Shown: positions 61,183-64,000 of the stretch, in pieces
Layout of the letters: every line of letters begins with the position of its first letter
Position numbering within the stretch: the first letter of the stretch is position 1
Assembly (NCBI GenBank): GCA_947579665.1
Contig: OX388345.1
Location: 30,657,849-30,721,848 of the forward strand
DNA: 64,000 nucleotides
Direction: 5' to 3'
Origin: Sympetrum striolatum
Lineage: Eukaryota > Arthropoda > Insecta > Odonata > Libellulidae
Notes under the pieces: generated by a model
What the model was told of the DNA's origin: nothing
What the model saw: the letters and a program-made list of their open reading frames with translations, nothing else
Databases searched by the model: none
Translations under genes and position numbers: made by a program

Positions 61183-61733
61183 ACCTTTCTTGAAACTGTC
61201 TCTTTAGTTCTTTCTTCTTGTCTTCTATATCGAGGGCTAACATTCAAATCAATATAGGTAGATAAATCAGAACGATACAAATATACTTGTACCAGTTCTT
61301 GAACTCCAAAAAATTAAAAGCTTAAATGCTCGTTTTAACATTTATCAAAGAATATTGTGAAACAAACGAACTCATTAAAAACACGAAGAAATGAAAAAGA
61401 GCTTTCCCACATTCTTGTGATCGGAAATCTATCATTTCTTTATTTCTTCAAAACTTCGTCGAATCCGTAACTCCTTACCGCAAGAATTCAATACTTTAAA
61501 CTAACTTAACTTCAATTAACTTGTAGTTAACTTTTTTCCTACCTCTGCCCTCTTGTCACCTCTCATACCAAATTAGCCAGTCATACATAATTGCCATGCT
61601 CTACAGATACTGAAACTGAATTCCGGTGACCGGAATCGGTCGGTGCGAATTAACTGATTTCGCAGAACTAACTGTATTTTTCACTTTCAGCATGCCGATC
61701 TATTTAGAGCGGCCAAATCGGAGAAAACACATT

Positions 61734-61990
61734 CCATCAGAGAAAACAAAAACTGACGGAGAAGCTGAAATGAATCGTACTAAAAAACATGGATTATAAA
61801 CAGAATATCTTCCAATTTAAGGATAGTATCTTAACGAGGAATAAAAAAACGGATATAACGATTTACGCAACGATAAAATTACTTTCCATCAGAGGAAAAC
61901 AGAGAACGATGGAGAAGTAGCAATCAAACGTACTGAAGGACATAAAGTGAAAGCAGAATCTCTATATAGTAATTAAAGAGTGATATCTTA
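61734..61990 (+). repeat. Two-unit tandem duplication, period about 152 bases
   Basis: CCATCAGAG(G)AAAACA begins units at 61734 and 61886. Both continue GA(C/T)GGAGAAG, CGTACT, AACATGGAT or GACATAAAG, CAGAATAT/CTCT and TATCTTA. It lies upstream of the frequenin CpG island. Confidence 0.7.
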
Positions 61991-62159
61991 TATATAAATT
62001 AGAAAGATGGAGTATCTAGATATAAAATTATATTTCGATCGCTTATAAAGAGCAACGACTAGAGTCTCCCACTCAATTGCCGATCATCTTATAAGGCTAG
62101 GTAGAGAGCATCTCATCCTAAAGAAACACCTCCGAGTTGTGTAATCATCACATAATTCG

Positions 62160-62545
62160 CGATCCAATCGATTCAGCGAAAGTGAACGTCTCCCTTTATC
62201 TCGACGGAATCCACGACGATAACAACGTAGAATAAGAACAGCGGCGCCCCCTTTTTATCTCTTGGAGATATCGCTCTCCACTGGAGCACTCTCCTCGAGC
62301 ACCTCGACACCTACGCGTCGCAAACGGGCCGCACTTGACGGGACCTCGCCCCCGATTCCCGGCCGCCCTGGGGCTACGACAGTCTCTCTCTGGCTGTTGC
62401 AGATCCCTCTCCTCTGCCGGTGTCGGCCGCAGGGCGTGAATGGATGCCCCTCGATCGGCACCTGTTTGGCTTATATCACGACTGTGACATAACCGTGGGT
62501 GGGCAAAGTCACGGCCGCGTGCGGCCAGCACCTGGCCGCGTGTTA
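62160..62545. promoter_or_regulatory. CpG-rich island, possible alternative promoter or 5' exon
   Basis: This is a roughly 380-base patch dense in CpG, about 2.1 kb upstream of the frequenin start codon. On the minus strand an AT-rich core (GATAAAAAGGGGGCGCC) near 62250 resembles a TATA box beside a GC box. Both strands have open frames of 68-111 codons with no recognisable similarity, which is common in GC-rich sequence. It could be an upstream promoter of frequenin, the 5' end of a divergent gene, or an isolated element. No strong donor was found. Confidence 0.35.
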
Positions 62546-62673
62546 TAACGTGTTTTAGAGAATCCTATTCCTCCGATTAATTCCTTACGTTCGCTTTTGA
62601 AAGATGAAACCCCAAAATATTTTTGACTCTTGTTTTGATATTCGCTCTTTTATTGCAATCAATTGTTACTTAA

Positions 62674-62898
62674 CCCTTTCACACTTTCCGTACAATATAT
62701 TGGACACCATTTTTAGTGCTTATTATATGTTATTCATGTAAATATTTATTTTTATAGTCTAGCTTCTTTTATTTCAATATTTTGTCAATCTTGAATCAAG
62801 GAGTCTCATTATAAGATTTTATTGCTTTTTAATAAAGGAAACATCAACTAAATTCAAAAATTACTTTTTAATCGTAGACAAATTCAGATCAGGAAGGG
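62674..62898 (+). mobile_element. MITE, family 2 (piggyBac-like ends), copy 2
   Basis: The 225-base element begins CCCTTTC after TTAA (62670-62673) and ends GGAAGGG before TTTA (62899-62902). Short inverted ends and a TTAA-type target duplication, one copy mutated, are the signature of piggyBac-like elements. The body matches the copy at 53.0 kb. Confidence 0.72.
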
Positions 62899-63925
62899 TT
62901 TAGGGAGTTAGCTCGTCCTCATGTGGAGTAAACGTGTAGTGTATGGGACCATGCTGAAAAGCGTATTATTCATGAATTGTTTAAATTACGACGAAAGGTT
63001 ATACGATTCAAAAAAGTATTGCCACGACAAAGCAGTTACCCATATACTTCGGGATGCAGGATGGAAATTTTTAGACGAGGGCTTGCCAAACCTTTTCTCT
63101 GATGGAGCTCTTTGAGGTCTTCGAATCTTTACGGAGCATCTTGTGTAATTTGAAGGGCAGGTAATGACACATGATTAATAAAACATAAAAAAATTAATGA
63201 AATTTTTTCATGTCGTATTTATTTGAATTTTTAGTTATAATTCACAAATATGTCAGTTAGAATTTAGCTTTTCTAACTTTTCTCTTCTTCATTTATTTTA
63301 CGTACGATACGAGAAATTAAACGATTAAAGAAGTAGTCACGGTGCATGCACCCACTACAATACGGTGAATTGCATCTAATAGGGTAAATATGTAGGTACG
63401 TATCAATAAACGACTTCAAAGGAAATATTCAGTGAAAAGTTGGCTCATGTATTGGTCATCACACATGGAAAGCATGTGTAAAGACGGAAAGACAAAGATG
63501 GCAATGGATTAGTTCACGTCAAACGTCCGGGAGAAAGAAGAGAAAAATCCAATTGAATGAGAGGAATGAAATGCCAAAGAGAAGTCCAGTGTTACTGATC
63601 CACTGTTCAATCAGATGGATAAAAGGGGTTTCTCGAAAAATAGATGCAAGAATAGGGAACAGGGAATTAGTAATGCCAATAGCACGCTTATTCCGAAAGG
63701 GGATATGAGGAAATGCGTATAAATGCATGTTCATGTATGCGATTGTGTATGCATTTCAGCTGCATTACAAATGGAATTCGTTCGATTAATAATTCCCTTT
63801 ATGACTTCACTTAGGGATGAGTCTATAAAAACATTTAAATGGAAATTAATGTAATAAATAGTTGATGAAATCAACATTAAGATGATAATTAGTCATATAT
63901 CTACACTAGTTTGCAAAATAAGGGG
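62899..63925. other. Upstream sequence, nothing firm
   Basis: A 64-codon plus frame (62921-63115) with GWKFLDEGLPNLF has exon-like composition, but no family was recognised. Downstream is AT-rich apart from the short repeat at 63.15 kb. Confidence 0.35.
63146..63184 (+). repeat. Short dispersed repeat, inverted relative to 24.2 kb
   Basis: TAATTTGAAGGGCAGGTAAT, then GACACATGAT, matches on the minus strand near 24196-24234 (TAATTTGAAGGGCAGGTAAC, then GACACATAAT). The match is about 35 bases long; the surroundings align poorly. Confidence 0.5.
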
Positions 63926-64000
63926 GCTTCCATTAATTACGTGAGGCGTTTAGGGAGGCGGGGGGGTTAAGCTGAATCGCACTCACTCTCACGTGGGGGA
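63925..64000 (-). repeat. Dispersed repeat cut by the window edge
   Basis: GGGGGCTTCCATTAATTACG, then TGAGGCGTTTAGGGAGG, a G run, and CTCACGTGGGGGA. I recall a widespread invertebrate repeat of this type (TCCATAAATTACGTxACGC, then a G-rich stretch). The other end lies beyond 64000. Confidence 0.5.

Noticed and set aside
62196..62531. 111-codon minus frame as a protein
   Set aside because: Arg- and Ala-rich reading of a GC-rich island; more likely untranslated or promoter DNA.
62921..63115. 64-codon plus frame with GWKFLDEGLPNLF as a host exon
   Set aside because: It has plausible composition but no family was recognised; it may be transposon-derived.

Overview
The window looks like AT-rich, intron-dominated DNA from a large arthropod genome, probably an insect or another arthropod. 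It contains no bacterial-type gene density, no operons and no long open frames with recognisable domains. It does contain relics of LINEs, tRNA-derived SINEs, hAT-like and piggyBac-like non-autonomous elements, and many short, diverged tandem duplications. All of this is read by eye; no search was run.

The one host gene I can support is the first coding exon of frequenin / neuronal calcium sensor 1 on the minus strand, 60103 down to 60040. It begins with an N-myristoylation signal (MGKKNS), continues KLKQDTID, and ends TKETY plus one base at a GTGAGT splice donor. Upstream, at about 60104-60780, lies a GC- and CpG-rich stretch that is the likely 5' UTR and promoter. A second CpG-rich patch at 62160-62545 could be an alternative promoter or 5' exon. 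I saw no later frequenin exon in 1-60039, so I infer that this whole interval is first-intron sequence and that the rest of the gene lies beyond the left edge.

Layout of the inferred intron. 1-16 kb is AT-rich, with a 5'-truncated LINE (4.79-5.49 kb), a tRNA-like SINE (7.73-8.0 kb), several patches of balanced composition (5.6-6.1, 8.6-9.1, 11.5-12.3 kb) and a small MITE (15.57-15.77 kb). 16-23 kb carries a three-unit tandem array with 595/720-base spacing, a tRNA-like SINE fragment, a second LINE, a second MITE of the 15.6 kb family and a four-unit array with a B-box-like motif in each unit. 23-31 kb has pyrimidine-rich blocks, a CpG-containing patch at 26.3-27.0 kb and two copies of a dispersed repeat family. 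30.8-35 kb is a dense nest: a minus-strand LINE 3' end, a split repeat, two tandem arrays, an 874-base element with terminal hairpins, and a SINE. 38-39.2 kb has a third copy of the dispersed family, split by a hAT-like element, then a foldback element. 42-45 kb holds a tandem duplication, a palindromic pair of tRNA-like modules, a LINE C-terminus and a SINE. 48.5-51.5 kb shows a three-unit array interrupted by a piggyBac-like element, then an element bounded by inverted minisatellites. 53-60 kb has MITEs, tandem pairs, a palindrome and a hAT element with a perfect 8-base target duplication.

The genes do not form a pathway. The picture is a neuronal calcium-sensor gene with a very large repeat-filled first intron, in which some islands of balanced base composition might be regulatory.
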